Part shown: positions 8,974-20,142 of the stretch, one piece after another
Layout of the letters: each line of letters starts with the position of its first letter
Position numbering within the stretch: position 1 is the first letter of the stretch
Assembly: GCF_021739485.1 (NCBI RefSeq)
Contig: NZ_JAJFNK010000003.1
Coordinates: 62,001 to 126,000 of the forward strand
Direction of reading: 5' to 3'
Source: Alicyclobacillus tolerans
GTDB taxonomy: Bacteria > Bacillota > Bacilli > Alicyclobacillales > Alicyclobacillaceae
DNA: 64,000 nucleotides
Translations under genes and position numbers: made by a program
Notes under the pieces: generated by a model
What the model saw: only the letters and a program-made list of their open reading frames with translations
Told to the model about the DNA's origin: nothing
Database searches by the model: none

Positions 8974-9693
8974 GTGGTACTTCAAACGCTGATGTTCGAT
9001 TTGGATGGAACGCTGTTGCCGCTCAACCAAGACGTGTTTTTGAAGGGTTACTTTAAAGCCTTAATTCCTCACATTGCACACCTTGTGGAACCCGACAAGA
9101 TCGCCGGCCAAATCCTTCAAGCAACCGAAGAGATGGTGGCCAACGAAGACCCGCAACTGACGAACATGGAAGCGTTTCAGCGCAGTTTCGTACGCCTGAC
9201 GGGGATCCCCATCGACTCAATTTGGCCCGTCTTTGACCGATTTTATGAGGAGGCGTTTGCGGAACTTCAACATTTGACAAGTCCGTCTGATATTGCACGG
9301 GAAATATGTCGAACTGCTGTCGAAAAAGGTTACAAATTGGTTCTGGCTACAAATCCAATTTTCCCCGAAAGCGCCATTCGACACCGCATGCGCTGGGCGG
9401 GGATCGACGGTATTCCATTTGCACTGGTCACTTCAATGGAGCACATGCACTATTGTAAACCCAGTCCGAAGTACTTCTTGGAAATCCTCGACCTCGTCGA
9501 CTCGCAGCCGTTTGAATCCATCATGATTGGCAACGATGCGCAGGAGGATGGAGTGGCAGGGAAACTGGGAATGCAGACGTTTTTGGTCAAGGATTTTCTC
9601 ATCGATCGCGGTTTAGGCCACGTCGATTTTAGCCACGAAGGCACTTTGGCCGACGTCTTGACCTTTGTTCAGGACCTGCCGCGCGCAACCTGA
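8974..9693 (+). CDS. HAD-superfamily hydrolase
   Basis: 239 residues with motif I MFDLDGTLLPLN (nucleophile and acid/base Asp), motif II LATNPIFP, and motifs III/IV KPSPKYFLEIL and MIGNDAQEDGVAGKLGM. The helical cap between motifs I and II makes it a C1-cap HAD; the substrate cannot be read from sequence. I prefer the GTG at 8974, about nine bases after TGGAGG, over the in-frame ATG at 8953. It is 45 bp after trmL on the same strand and ends at a strong terminator. Confidence 0.85.
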   Translation: MVLQTLMFDLDGTLLPLNQDVFLKGYFKALIPHIAHLVEPDKIAGQILQATEEMVANEDPQLTNMEAFQRSFVRLTGIPIDSIWPVFDRFYEEAFAELQHLTSPSDIAREICRTAVEKGYKLVLATNPIFPESAIRHRMRWAGIDGIPFALVTSMEHMHYCKPSPKYFLEILDLVDSQPFESIMIGNDAQEDGVAGKLGMQTFLVKDFLIDRGLGHVDFSHEGTLADVLTFVQDLPRAT

Positions 9694-9707
9694 AGAAACA
9701 GAGAAAA

Positions 9708-9758
9708 GGCGGCCCCCCAGTACATCGCAGAGTGTACTAGGGGGCCGCCTATTTTTGT
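9708..9758. terminator. Bidirectional intrinsic terminator
   Basis: A GC-rich inverted repeat (GGCGGCCCCC with GGGGGCCGCC, plus AGTACA/TGTACT inside) is flanked by TTTTT on the plus strand and TTTT on the minus strand. It sits between the converging HAD gene and pdhD and can serve both. Confidence 0.9.
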
Positions 9759-9769
9759 TCTCTCTCGGC

Positions 9770-11176
9770 TTATTTTAAGATGTGAATGGGCTCGCCAAGT
9801 CCAGCTTCGGCAGCCTCCATGACCATTTCTCCAAGCGTCGGGTGAGCGTGGATGGTGAGGGCTACGTCTTCCAGCGTGGCGCTCATCTCGATGGCCAGTC
9901 CGAGTTCGGCAATCAAGTTGGAAGCTTCGATGCCAATCACTTGTGCGCCAACCAGCAGTCCGCTGTTTTTGTCGGCAATCAATTTGACAAAACCAGCATC
10001 CGCGTTCAGTGCTGTGGCACGTCCGTTAGCGGCATACGGGAACCGGCCGACGGCCACTTCACCGTACTGCTCCTTCGCTTCCGCCTCGGTGAGGCCAACC
10101 ATCGCAATTTCAGGGTCCGTGAATACCACCGCGGGAATGCAACGGTAGTCCACCGCGCTCTTTTTGCCGGCAATGACCTCTGCAGCGACTTTACCCTCGT
10201 ACGATGCTTTGTGTGCGAGAGCGGGGCCCGGCACAATATCGCCAATCGCATAGACGTTCGGAACACTGGTGCGGCACTGAGCATCCACTTCGATGAGCCC
10301 TTTGCCGGCCATTTTCATACCGATGCTATCCAGGCCCAATTCATCGGTATTGGGGCGGCGTCCAACCGTCACAAGGACATATTCAGCGGTCACGCTCTTG
10401 TCTTCACCTTTCACGGTGAACGTCAGAGTAGCCGACTTTTCATCTTCCTGAACTGATTTTGCCATCGCGTCTGCGAAGATGTCGACGTTGTACTTTTTCA
10501 GGTTGCGCGTCACGAGCCGCGTCAACTGCGGGTCAAACGTGTTTAATACGGACGGCAAACCTTCGACAATGGTAATCTTGGTGCCCAATTTGGCGTAGGC
10601 TTGGCCAAGTTCCATGCCGATGTAGCCGCCGCCCACGACAATCATGCTTTCCGGTACATGATCGAGCGCGAGGGCTTCGGTCGAAGACAGAACCCTAGGC
10701 CCAAACGGCAACGCTTTGAGCTCTATAGGACGCGATCCCGTTGCCAGAATGCAGTGCTGAAAATGCAGCACCTTACTTTCGTGTTCCATCATCACCCGGA
10801 TCTCATCGGGCTTCGAGAAGAAGGCTTCACCTTCTAAAACGTTGATTTTGTTGCCTTTTAACAGCGTCTTCACACCGCCGGTCATCTTGTCCACGACGCC
10901 TTGCTTCCAGTTCTGGACCTTGGCAAAGTCTAAGGCCGCCGTCGTTTCAATGCCGGGAAAGGTCTGTTCCTTCGATTTTTCGTAGTGTTCCGCTGCTGAA
11001 ATCAAAGCTTTCGACGGGATGCAGCCGACGTTCAGACACACGCCGCCGAGATTGGCCTTTTCCACCACGGTAACTTGCTTTCCCAACTGAGCGGCCCGAA
11101 TGGCGGCAACGTAACCGCCCGGGCCAGCACCGATGACAACAACGTCTACTTCTTCGGTAAACTCGCCAACAACCAC
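9770..11176 (-). CDS. pdhD: Dihydrolipoyl dehydrogenase (E3)
   Basis: 468-residue flavoprotein that reoxidises lipoyl groups of the pyruvate dehydrogenase complex with NAD. It has the FAD-binding VVIGAGPGGYVAAIRAAQ, the redox-active disulfide GGVCLNVGCIPSKAL, the NAD-binding VVGGGYIGMELG, the second FAD motif NVYAIGDIVPGP and the dimer-interface HAHPTLGEMVMEA with the His-Glu pair. It is the last gene of the minus-strand pdhABCD operon, 4 bp after pdhC, and ends at the bidirectional terminator. Confidence 0.96.
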   Translation of the reverse strand: MVVGEFTEEVDVVVIGAGPGGYVAAIRAAQLGKQVTVVEKANLGGVCLNVGCIPSKALISAAEHYEKSKEQTFPGIETTAALDFAKVQNWKQGVVDKMTGGVKTLLKGNKINVLEGEAFFSKPDEIRVMMEHESKVLHFQHCILATGSRPIELKALPFGPRVLSSTEALALDHVPESMIVVGGGYIGMELGQAYAKLGTKITIVEGLPSVLNTFDPQLTRLVTRNLKKYNVDIFADAMAKSVQEDEKSATLTFTVKGEDKSVTAEYVLVTVGRRPNTDELGLDSIGMKMAGKGLIEVDAQCRTSVPNVYAIGDIVPGPALAHKASYEGKVAAEVIAGKKSAVDYRCIPAVVFTDPEIAMVGLTEAEAKEQYGEVAVGRFPYAANGRATALNADAGFVKLIADKNSGLLVGAQVIGIEASNLIAELGLAIEMSATLEDVALTIHAHPTLGEMVMEAAEAGLGEPIHILK

Positions 11177-11180
11177 CGCT

Positions 11181-12509
11181 TTACACCTCCATCAGTAACA
11201 AACGTGGATTCTCAAGCAACCTCTTGATGTCGTTGATAAAGTGTTGCGCCAGCGCACCGTCGATGACGCGGTGGTCAAAGCTGAGTGAGAGAGCCATCAT
11301 CTGCCCGCCGACCACTTGTCCATTTTCCATGATTGGACGCTCCGTAATTCGGCCCACCCCTAGAATGGCCACTTCCGGGTAATTGATGATGGGGGTGAAA
11401 AACATTCCGCCGGCTGAACCAATGTTGGTAATGGAAATCGTGCTTCCTCTCATCTCATTCGGAGATAGTTTACTGTCTCTGGCACGCGTTGCCAAGTCGT
11501 TGATCTCTTCCGCAATCGTCCACATGTTTTTGCGATCCGCATTTCTCACGACGGGAACAACGAGCCCGCGGTCGGTGTCCGTCGCAATTCCGATGTGGTA
11601 GTAGTGCTTCAGGATCAGCTCTTTGCGTTCTTCGTCCAGGGTAGAATTCAGTTTTGGGTGCAGTTTGATGGCCGCAACCAACGCCTTCACTATAAAGGGA
11701 AGATAGGTAATCTTTACTCCGCGCTGGGATGCCAACGGCTTGACCTCTTGCCGCAGCTTCACCAATTCCGTCACATTAGCTTCGTCCATCACGGTGACAT
11801 GAGGCGCCGTATAGGCGGATTTTGCCATCGCTTCAGCAATGCGCTGGCGAATCAACGGCAATGCGACGCGTTCTTCGACCTCACCAGATTCCGGCTGAAC
11901 CGATGCAGAGGGTGAGGGGGCAGCTGGCGCACTGGCTGCAGGTACAGCAGCACTGGCCGCTTGGGCGGACGGACCATTCGTCAGGAAGGATTCGACGTCT
12001 TCTTTGGTGATTTTTCCGTTTGTCCCGCTTCCCGTCACTAAGGTGATGTCTACACCTTGTTCCCGTGCAAACTTGCGCACGCCCGGCGTGGCCAACACTT
12101 CTCGCGCAGCGGCTTTGGGAGTCGCTGCAGAAGGAGCGGCAGCTGCTGGGGCTTGCGCGGCAGACTGGGCTGGGGTGACCGCAGCTGGGGCAGCAGCCGG
12201 AGCCGGGGCAGGAGTTGGCTCAACAGGGTGTTGTGCGGCGGGTTCGGTCTGTGCCTGATCTCCGGCTCCTTCGACTTCGAGAAGCAGCAACACGTCGCCA
12301 ACGACCGCTGTCGTTCCGTCCGGAACCTTAATCTCTAAAATTTTGCCATCCACCGGGCTGGGGAGTTCGACTAAGGCCTTGTCGTTCTCCACCTCAGCCA
12401 ACGCATCGTCTTCTTTCACCGTATCTCCGGGTTGAATCAACCACTTCTCAATGCGGCCTTCGTGCAAGCCTTCACCCAGCTCAGGAAGGCGAAATTCATA
12501 TAACGCCAT
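11181..12509 (-). CDS. pdhC: Dihydrolipoamide acetyltransferase (E2 of pyruvate dehydrogenase)
   Basis: 442 residues: one N-terminal lipoyl domain with the lipoylated lysine in [13 protein letters not shown], an Ala/Pro/Gln-rich linker, a peripheral subunit-binding domain ([16 protein letters not shown]...[15 protein letters not shown]), a second linker, and the catalytic core ending in [16 protein letters not shown] single lipoyl domain is usual for Gram-positive E2. The ATG at 12509 follows CGGAGG with good spacing; the GTG three codons earlier abuts the ribosome site. The linkers are coded by repetitive GC-rich DNA. Confidence 0.96.
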   Translation of the reverse strand: MALYEFRLPELGEGLHEGRIEKWLIQPGDTVKEDDALAEVENDKALVELPSPVDGKILEIKVPDGTTAVVGDVLLLLEVEGAGDQAQTEPAAQHPVEPTPAPAPAAAPAAVTPAQSAAQAPAAAAPSAATPKAAAREVLATPGVRKFAREQGVDITLVTGSGTNGKITKEDVESFLTNGPSAQAASAAVPAASAPAAPSPSASVQPESGEVEERVALPLIRQRIAEAMAKSAYTAPHVTVMDEANVTELVKLRQEVKPLASQRGVKITYLPFIVKALVAAIKLHPKLNSTLDEERKELILKHYYHIGIATDTDRGLVVPVVRNADRKNMWTIAEEINDLATRARDSKLSPNEMRGSTISITNIGSAGGMFFTPIINYPEVAILGVGRITERPIMENGQVVGGQMMALSLSFDHRVIDGALAQHFINDIKRLLENPRLLLMEV

Positions 12510-12528
12510 CGGGTTCACCTCCGTTAAA

Positions 12529-13509
12529 TTACAGGGTCATCACTTTATCGAGTCCGCTTAACACGCGTTTTGCACTGGGAAGCCATTCGTCTTCAATCGT
12601 GGCAAATGGATACACGGTATCAGGCGGCGTGATCCGAAGGACAGGCCCTTCCAGGTAATACAGTGCATGTTCATTGATTTGAGCTATGACCTCGGCTCCC
12701 ACACCGGCAGAGCGTTGAGCTTCTTGCAGGACGACAGCGCGATGCGTTTTCTTGACGGAGGTCACAATGGTTTCAATGTCAATGGGGCTGACAGTCCGCA
12801 AGTCGATGACTTCAGCTTGAATCCCCTTGAGCTTTGCCCATTCGTCAGCAGCTTTGACGGCGGTGTGCACCATGGCGCCGTAAGTCACAACGGTTAGGTC
12901 TTTACCTTCCCGGGCAATGCGAGCTTGACCCAGCGGAACCGTGTAGGCTTCGTCGGGAACCTCTTCGCGGATGGAACGGTACAGTTTCATGTGCTCCAGG
13001 AAAAACACCGGATCGTTATCCCGGATGGACGATATGAGGAGTCCCTTGGCGTCGTATGGAGTCGACGGAATCACGACTTTGATTCCGGGACTTTGAACTA
13101 ATAACCCTTCGAGGCTGTCTGAATGCAACTCGGGGGTCTTTACGCCTCCGCCGAACGGTGCGCGAAACGTAATTGGGGAATTAAACCGTCCACCGGAGCG
13201 GTAGCGAATGCGTGCCGCTTGGCTGACCACTTGGTCCATCGCTTCAAATACAAAGCCAAAAAATTGGATCTCAGGCACAGGGCGAAAGCCCTGGGTGGCG
13301 AGCCCCACAGCGAGGCCGGCAATCCCAGATTCGGCCAAAGGGGTGTCGAACACGCGATTGACGCCGTGCTTTTGCTGCAATCCTTCAGTGGCCCGAAACA
13401 CGCCGCCATTGTGTCCGACGTCTTCTCCAAATACCAATATTTTGTCGTCGCGCCCAAGTTCCAAGTCAAGAGCGTTCGTGATCGCTTGAATCATCGTCAT
13501 TTGTGCCAC
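12529..13509 (-). CDS. pdhB: Pyruvate dehydrogenase E1 component beta subunit
   Basis: 326 residues with the transketolase-like fold: [26 protein letters not shown]-type segment [31 protein letters not shown] and the C-terminal half with [12 protein letters not shown]. It pairs with PdhA to decarboxylate pyruvate with thiamine diphosphate. The GTG start overlaps no other gene but lies directly after the pdhA stop, and the ribosome site sits inside the end of pdhA, implying coupling. Confidence 0.96.
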   Translation of the reverse strand: MAQMTMIQAITNALDLELGRDDKILVFGEDVGHNGGVFRATEGLQQKHGVNRVFDTPLAESGIAGLAVGLATQGFRPVPEIQFFGFVFEAMDQVVSQAARIRYRSGGRFNSPITFRAPFGGGVKTPELHSDSLEGLLVQSPGIKVVIPSTPYDAKGLLISSIRDNDPVFFLEHMKLYRSIREEVPDEAYTVPLGQARIAREGKDLTVVTYGAMVHTAVKAADEWAKLKGIQAEVIDLRTVSPIDIETIVTSVKKTHRAVVLQEAQRSAGVGAEVIAQINEHALYYLEGPVLRITPPDTVYPFATIEDEWLPSAKRVLSGLDKVMTL

Positions 13510-13512
13510 GGT

Positions 13513-14910
<1,398 letters not shown>

Positions 14911-15639
14911 ATGGCGGATTTTAACCCTGCACACCGCGTGATTGAGTCCCACGAGATATACAGTACCCATTTGGCTGAAGAACGAACCATCAAGGTGTAT
15001 CTTCCCCCTTTTTACGAACCATCAAAAACTTACCCCGTTTTGTACTGCCACGACGGCAACGAGTTTTTCACTCATGGGAGAATCGCGACCCAGGCCAACG
15101 AGCTGATTGCGCAAGGGAGGCTTAACCCGTTGTTTATCGTCGGGATCGCGGTAAACATGAAGCACCGCGACGACGATTACGGGGCAGACGGCGACCGGAA
15201 CGGCGAGTACAGGCAGTTTGTTGTACAGGAGTGTCTCCCCTTTGTCGAAGAAACTTATTCGATAGATCCCAATTTGCGGTTTATGGCGGGAATTTCCTTG
15301 GGTGCTGTAGCGTCGCTGCTCCTCCATATTCACTACCCGGAGGTGTTCTCGCGGCTTTTGATGTTTTCCGGAGCTTTTTACGAATCTGTTCAACGCAGGG
15401 TTCAAGCTGTTCCAAAGTTGTCCACACTCGACGCCTACATGCTGGTCGGACGTCAAGAGACGGCGGTTCAAACTCCGCATGGAAGTTACGATTTTTATAG
15501 TTATAACCAGATAATGAGAGATATGTTACGCCTGCGACATGCCAAGTTGGCTTACCATGAAGCGGATGGCACGCACATTTGGGGGTTTTGGCAAAAGCAG
15601 ATTCCGCAGGCCATGGCCTGGTTGCAAGGGCATCTTTAA
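14911..15639 (+). CDS. Esterase family protein (alpha/beta hydrolase)
   Basis: 242 residues of the putative-esterase (esterase D/Fes-like) family: TIKVYLPPFYEPSKTYPVLYCHDGNEFF near the N-terminus, the nucleophile elbow MAGISLGAVASLLL with the catalytic Ser in GISLG, and a late His in EADGTHIWGFW. An acidic partner is probably in the YMLVGRQETAVQ region. No signal peptide, so it is cytoplasmic. The ATG at 14911 follows AAAGGAGG. Substrate unknown. Confidence 0.85.
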   Translation: MADFNPAHRVIESHEIYSTHLAEERTIKVYLPPFYEPSKTYPVLYCHDGNEFFTHGRIATQANELIAQGRLNPLFIVGIAVNMKHRDDDYGADGDRNGEYRQFVVQECLPFVEETYSIDPNLRFMAGISLGAVASLLLHIHYPEVFSRLLMFSGAFYESVQRRVQAVPKLSTLDAYMLVGRQETAVQTPHGSYDFYSYNQIMRDMLRLRHAKLAYHEADGTHIWGFWQKQIPQAMAWLQGHL

Positions 15640-15681
15640 TCGAAACCAGGTAATTCATAGGGACGTACAAAAGGGGTGTTG

Positions 15682-15690
15682 CATACCCTA
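15682..15690 (+). promoter_or_regulatory. Candidate mother-cell sigma (E/K) -10 element for the prkA operon
   Basis: CATACCCTA fits the sigma-K -10 pattern CATANNNTA and is one base off the sigma-E -10 CATACANT. An AC dinucleotide 17 bp upstream would satisfy the sigma-K -35. I see no good sigma-E -35. It is about 240 bp before prkA with no other gene between. B. subtilis prkA is sigma-E dependent, so this is only a candidate. Confidence 0.3.
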
Positions 15691-15896
15691 GAATACACAA
15701 AGGGAGCAGCACCTTTGTACTTTCCGGTTATGGCAGTTTTTAGGTCTGAATTTTGTGGCAGTTGCAGTACTTGACGCAGGCGGGGCATGTGGTCAAGGGG
15801 CTCGGGAATATAGTCAGATAAGCAGTGTTCGACCCTTTCTCTATGGCGGCTTGGCAGGGAGACGTACTGGACCATCCCTAATCAAACTGTGATACC

Positions 15897-15913
15897 CCGA
15901 GGCACAGCCTCGG
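15897..15913 (+). promoter_or_regulatory. Short leader hairpin before prkA
   Basis: CCGAGG and CCTCGG separated by CACAG form a small stem-loop ending four bases before the prkA ribosome site (AAAGGGGG). It could affect translation initiation or mark the end of an upstream leader; it has no T-run. Confidence 0.4.
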
Positions 15914-15931
15914 AACAAAGGGGGATTGGCA

Positions 15932-16813
15932 ATGAGCTTTCTTGAACGACTCAATGCGTTTCGGGCCCAAGAAGAAGGCTTGCGCTGGGAAGGGACTTTC
16001 GCGGACTACGTCGAGGTGGTGCGCAAGGACCCCGGTGTTGCCAAGACAGCGCATGCGCGTATCTACGATATGATTGCCGCTGCCGGAATCGATACGGACA
16101 GTGAAGGGAAACGAATCTACAGGTTTTTTGATAAAGAACTTTTTGGGCTTGAGGAAACACTGGAACGACTCGTCGAAGAGTACTTCCATGCAGCTGCGCG
16201 CAGATTGGATGTTCGAAAGCGAATACTGCTCCTGATGGGTCCCGTCAGCGGCGGCAAATCGACGATTGTGACCATGCTCAAACACGGCTTAGAAGCTTAC
16301 AGCCGGTCAGAGCGCGGGGCCTTGTACGGAATCAAGGGTTGCCCGATGCACGAAGAGCCGCTGCACTTGATTCCGAATGAGCTTCGCTCAGATTTTGAGC
16401 GGGAATTTGGCATCAAAATCGAAGGCAACCTGTGCCCGTCGTGTCGTCTCAAACTGGAAACAGATTATGCAGGGAACATCGAAAATGTGCGTGTGGAGCG
16501 AATTCTGTTGTCCGAAGACCAACGCGTGGGCATTGGCACATTCAGTCCGTCTGACCCAAAGTCACAGGACATCGCGGACCTCACGGGAAGCATCGACTTT
16601 TCGACAATCACGGAGTTTGGTTCAGAATCGGACCCGCGTGCCTACAGATTTGACGGAGAGCTGAACAAGGCCAATCGTGGACTGATGGAATTTCAGGAAA
16701 TGTTAAAGTCGGACGAAAAATTCCTGTGGCACTTGCTCAGTCTCACGCAGGAAGGAAACTTCAAGGCTGGACGTTTTGCATTGATTTCTGCCGACGAATG
16801 GGTTGCAGCATGA
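15932..16813 (+). CDS. prkA: PrkA N-terminal segment (interrupted gene, segment 1 of 2)
   Basis: Encodes the AAA+ ATPase half of PrkA, a mother-cell protein needed for efficient sporulation and described both as a serine kinase and as an ATP-dependent protease. Visible are LRWEGTFADYVEVV, the Walker A motif GPVSGGKST (residues 103-111), IKGCPMHEEPLHLIP, and FSPSDPKSQDIADLTGS. The sequence follows the family through FALISADE (residue 289), then diverges into WVAA and a stop. The ATG at 15932 has AAAGGGGG seven bases upstream. Unexcised, it would give a 293-residue stub with the ATPase core but no C-terminal domain. Confidence 0.95.
   Translation: MSFLERLNAFRAQEEGLRWEGTFADYVEVVRKDPGVAKTAHARIYDMIAAAGIDTDSEGKRIYRFFDKELFGLEETLERLVEEYFHAAARRLDVRKRILLLMGPVSGGKSTIVTMLKHGLEAYSRSERGALYGIKGCPMHEEPLHLIPNELRSDFEREFGIKIEGNLCPSCRLKLETDYAGNIENVRVERILLSEDQRVGIGTFSPSDPKSQDIADLTGSIDFSTITEFGSESDPRAYRFDGELNKANRGLMEFQEMLKSDEKFLWHLLSLTQEGNFKAGRFALISADEWVAA
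16795..16797 (+). repeat. Left crossover site of element 1
   Basis: CGA here and CGA at 22791-22793 are the shared bases at the two prkA breakpoints. Joining through them restores ...SADE-MIVAHTNE..., the conserved PrkA sequence. The shared core is only three bases, typical of serine recombinases that exchange at a central dinucleotide, so the exact cut is uncertain by a base or so. Confidence 0.75.
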
Positions 16814-18388
16814 TTAGACTAAATTCTCGTAGGCCAAAGACACGTTGAGGTCAAAACGGTTATGCCTGCCGGATTTCCCCCGGAACAGCAGCTCCACTTC
16901 CTCAAACACGCTGTGCAGGAGCAGATTTTTCTGCTCGGTGCCTAGCAAATTTCGGTAAGCCAGTGCGAGCGTGCGGCCGCTTACAAGCACCCTTTGAACA
17001 TCCACGTTCCACTCCTTTTCCAGTCTGCTTTTTAAGTCTTGTAAAACCTTAATCTCGTCTTCCAAGTCTCGGAGTTCTCTTTGATGTTTGTTGCGGGTGA
17101 GTTCAAACTCCTCTTTCGTCAATGTCCCGTCCAATAGAAACTCGCGGGCTTTTTCGAGCCTTCGCTGAATTGTGCTCTTTCTGCGCATGGCGTCTGTCAG
17201 GGTCGCAGATTGTCCGTTCTTAGTCGCAATGGAACGAGATGCGCGTTCCCGCAGCCATTTCTCCAGCCCATCGAGAGGCAATGCAGACAAATGGTTCAAT
17301 ACTGCGATGAGCTGCTGTTCCACAGCACGGTAGCCAACCCAGTGGCCGCAAGCGGGGCAGGCTAAAAACTCCCGCTGGTAGACGCTGGTTTCTCCGTCTT
17401 TTCGCCTGTAATGCCTCGTGCTCGTCTGGCGGACCATCTTGCGCCTGCAGGTGCCGCATGTAATGACTCCGGCTAGTTCTGTCGGCGTCAGTTGGACGGG
17501 TGTTTTCGGGCGATGCCGTTTGATTTTCTGTTGAGCCAATTCCCAGACTGCCTCGCTGACAACGGGTAAATGTGCATGGTCTACAATAATTTGCTCTTCT
17601 TTCGGTCGAACGACGACTTTCCCGTCCGACTTTTGCCGTTTGGTGCGTTTGTAAGCCAGCGTTCCCTTGTATGCAGGGTTTTGCAGCAGCCGCCGGATCG
17701 TTTGCGGATTCCAGTACGTTTTACCCGCAGGAGACGGAATTCCCATCTTTCGCAGGTGCGTAGAGATGGCTGCTGTACTGCGGTTTTCGTGGACGAACAA
17801 TTCAAAGATATGGGATACCACTTTTGCGCAATCGTCCGGAACCAGTTTTTTGACTTGCCGGTCGTAGCGATACCCGTACGGTACGCTGCCAGCCACCCAC
17901 TGGCCAAGGTGCTGCGCCTTGACGTACTTGCCCTGCACGAGCCGGTAGACAATGGCTTCGTATTCTTCGCGCGATAGAAACATAGAGAAGCGAATGTTTC
18001 TTAGGTCATCGGGGTTTTCTGGGTCGAGAACTGAAGCAGCCGTGATGATAAAAATGCGTTTGTCGCGGATAAAATCGTAGACCAATCCCATATCGCCGTA
18101 GCTGCCTCTGCCAAGTCTCGTGAGGTCTTTGACGGCGATGGCCTGGTACATGCCGAGTTCCAGGTCTGCCATAAGCTGTTGAAAGACAGGCCGGTCTTTG
18201 ATGGTGTCACCCGACGCTACTTCTTCGTAGACCTCACAGTGAGTGCCAAAACGAGGCAGCACCTCGTTCACCATGAACTGCCTTTGCACGAGCAGTGTGT
18301 TTTCACCTCGCCGTTCTGCTTCCAAGTCTTCGCGGCTTCGGCGAAGGTAGCAGGCGATGTGCGTAACAAATTCAGGAAGGTTTGACAT
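16814..18388 (-). CDS. Large serine recombinase of element 1
   Basis: 524 residues. N-terminal resolvase domain with the catalytic serine in ACYLRRSRED, then YEEVASGDTIKDRPVFQQLMADL and VKDLTRLGRG; a recombinase domain (GKYVKAQHLGQWVAGSVPYGYRYD, IPSPAGKTYWNPQTIRRLLQNPAYKGTL); a zinc ribbon (ITCGTCRRKM ... LACPACGHW); and a C-terminal coiled coil. The start MSNLPEF follows TAGGTGA. The stop is 16 bp from the left crossover site, the position of spoIVCA in skin. It is the presumed excisionase of element 1; it resembles the element 3 enzyme more than those of elements 2 and 4. Confidence 0.94.
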   Translation of the reverse strand: MSNLPEFVTHIACYLRRSREDLEAERRGENTLLVQRQFMVNEVLPRFGTHCEVYEEVASGDTIKDRPVFQQLMADLELGMYQAIAVKDLTRLGRGSYGDMGLVYDFIRDKRIFIITAASVLDPENPDDLRNIRFSMFLSREEYEAIVYRLVQGKYVKAQHLGQWVAGSVPYGYRYDRQVKKLVPDDCAKVVSHIFELFVHENRSTAAISTHLRKMGIPSPAGKTYWNPQTIRRLLQNPAYKGTLAYKRTKRQKSDGKVVVRPKEEQIIVDHAHLPVVSEAVWELAQQKIKRHRPKTPVQLTPTELAGVITCGTCRRKMVRQTSTRHYRRKDGETSVYQREFLACPACGHWVGYRAVEQQLIAVLNHLSALPLDGLEKWLRERASRSIATKNGQSATLTDAMRRKSTIQRRLEKAREFLLDGTLTKEEFELTRNKHQRELRDLEDEIKVLQDLKSRLEKEWNVDVQRVLVSGRTLALAYRNLLGTEQKNLLLHSVFEEVELLFRGKSGRHNRFDLNVSLAYENLV

Positions 18389-18805
18389 AGCATCACCTAC
18401 GCGGTCGTTTGTTTCTATATGTAGTTTCCACGTGCTAAAGTCATGCCTTCTTGAGTGGGGGAGTTGGCGGTCCCTCGGTCGCTTTGTCGTCCGACTGCAG
18501 GCGCGAGGCACTGGGAAGTGGGTCAATGAACAAAGAGTGCATGACGGATGCCGCAGCACGTGGGTTCCCGTGGTTTCCGTCCGGTCAAGGAAAAGGTCAT
18601 ACATTCAGTTGTCGCCCATCAGAACAACTCGCCCGTATCCGGGCGAGTCCATCGACAGTTTCGTTGAGATGGGGTGCGAGTGCTTGAAATCCGAACGGCC
18701 GTTAAAACGGAAAGCCGAACTGCACTAAAACGGAAATATTCAATGTAAAAATGTAAATACAAAACATAACCACTATACGTAAAGACTACATATTAAAGAC
18801 AAACA
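18389..18805. other. Intergenic region upstream of the element 1 recombinase
   Basis: No convincing gene. It should hold the recombinase promoter. A perfect inverted repeat (ACTCGCCCG-TATC-CGGGCGAGT, 18627-18648) lies in the middle and may be an operator or a weak terminator; it has no T-run. The 100 bases next to the NlpC/P60 gene are AT-rich. Confidence 0.6.
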
Positions 18806-19675
18806 TTAAAAAGGATTGACGGCGCGGGTAAAACGCGATCCCCAGTAATAGGGGTCGTTGAGATTGCGTAATTGCACTCCGCTCGACGTGGTTGCGGAAA
18901 TGAACTGGCCGTTTCCGGCGTAGATGCCGACATGGGAGAACGGCGTTCCATCCGTGTTGAAGAATACCAGGTCCCCAGGTGCAAGGTCAGATTTTGAGAT
19001 GACTGGTCCGACTTGGGCTTGAGATGAAGAAACGCGCGGCAAAGATTTCCCGAAGTGAGCAAACACAGCTTGTACGTAACCTGAACAATCGAATCCGGCA
19101 GGCGTCGTTCCTCCCCAGCGGTAGGGGTCCCCAATCAAAGTTTTGGCATAGGCGACCACTTGATCGCCGAGTGTTTCTGGGCTTCTCGATCGAAAAGCGG
19201 CTTGCGCCAGAGGAGTGGAAGCGTTGCCTGGACTGGTCGTCGTGACGTTCCAAGTGGTTCCGTTCCACGTGGAATAAAGGTTGATGCGCTGAAGAATTTG
19301 CATCAAATACCATATCGGTACATATGTTGTGTTTTTTTGAATCAGGGAAGGCATGTTTTGAATCAACGTACCGTTGAGGTAGACGTGGACAGGTCCTGTT
19401 CCGGTATGTACGTTACTGACATTGGTTACTCCGGATGTGGTTGTCAAATGCCAATTCGATCCGTCCCACGTGCTTTGGATATCGGCTTTTTGTAAGCCTT
19501 GCATCACATACCAAATCGGGAAGTAGGTGGTTCCTTGCGAGACAATGCCATTTGGCTGCGAGATGGTTTGTTGGTTGTACTGCAGGACTTTTGGGGAAAG
19601 GGTATCCGCAAAGGCAACGTGTGGCAACACAAACAAGGCTGTACCAGCCGCGAGTCCAATCAGTCGCTTATTCAA
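18806..19675 (-). CDS. Secreted NlpC/P60 peptidoglycan hydrolase with repeated N-terminal domain
   Basis: 289 residues. Signal peptide MNKRLIGLAAGTALFVLPHVAFA, then two tandem ~55-residue units of the copper-amine-oxidase-N/stalk-like type (TTYFPIWYVMQGLQK...STWDGSNWHLTTT and TTYVPIWYLMQILQR...STWNGTTWNVTTT), then an NlpC/P60 domain with the catalytic Cys in FDCSGYVQ and His in FSHVGIYAG. The third polar position, often His in FIHA, is Ser (FISA). Such enzymes cut gamma-D-Glu-meso-DAP bonds in stem peptides. The TTG start after AGAAGGGA begins the signal peptide; the frame is open to 19765. Its partner in the element is a penicillin-binding protein. Confidence 0.85.
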   Translation of the reverse strand: MNKRLIGLAAGTALFVLPHVAFADTLSPKVLQYNQQTISQPNGIVSQGTTYFPIWYVMQGLQKADIQSTWDGSNWHLTTTSGVTNVSNVHTGTGPVHVYLNGTLIQNMPSLIQKNTTYVPIWYLMQILQRINLYSTWNGTTWNVTTTSPGNASTPLAQAAFRSRSPETLGDQVVAYAKTLIGDPYRWGGTTPAGFDCSGYVQAVFAHFGKSLPRVSSSQAQVGPVISKSDLAPGDLVFFNTDGTPFSHVGIYAGNGQFISATTSSGVQLRNLNDPYYWGSRFTRAVNPF

Positions 19676-20142
19676 AATTTCAATCCCTTCTGGATCCTGC
19701 GAGGTTAGTTGACGGGTTCGGTCGAAGGTCGTCCCTACGCGGCCTATAAAACAGCTGCGATTCACCCCAGAAAAACATAGTCCCCCGCTCTTTCGATTCG
19801 GATCGTAGAGTCATAGATTTGTATGGATGCATTATACTAGAGTCAGTATGGATTCTCTAGTACAAATTCGATAAAATTGTCGCCATCGCACTGTTAGGAG
19901 ATAAAGATGTCGAGAAAATTGTGCGTTTTCTGCAGGTATTCTATCAAAAAAAGTCAAAGGAGAAACGCAGGGACTACAAGGGCCTTTATGGATTGATTTT
20001 TAGGTTTTTATGGACTGGCTTTTACGGATTGGCTTTTATGTATTTTTGAAGTTGGCGTGCTATGTTTCGACGATGAACTGTGACTTGGCCAAAGGTTTTT
20101 GAAACGCATTGTTTTGCAACGCACTTGAAATGAGGGACAGCA
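19676..20142. other. Divergent AT-rich intergenic region in element 1
   Basis: No gene seen. It separates the divergent NlpC/P60 and penicillin-binding protein genes. An inverted repeat ACTAGAG...CTCTAGT lies near 19840-19862. A patch of direct repeats of the form TTTTA(T/C)GGA(C/T)TGGCTTTTA occupies about 19983-20040. Confidence 0.6.

Noticed and set aside
15636-15875. Minus-strand frame between the esterase and prkA
   Set aside because: No ribosome site and no recognisable family; it covers the region where the prkA promoter must be.
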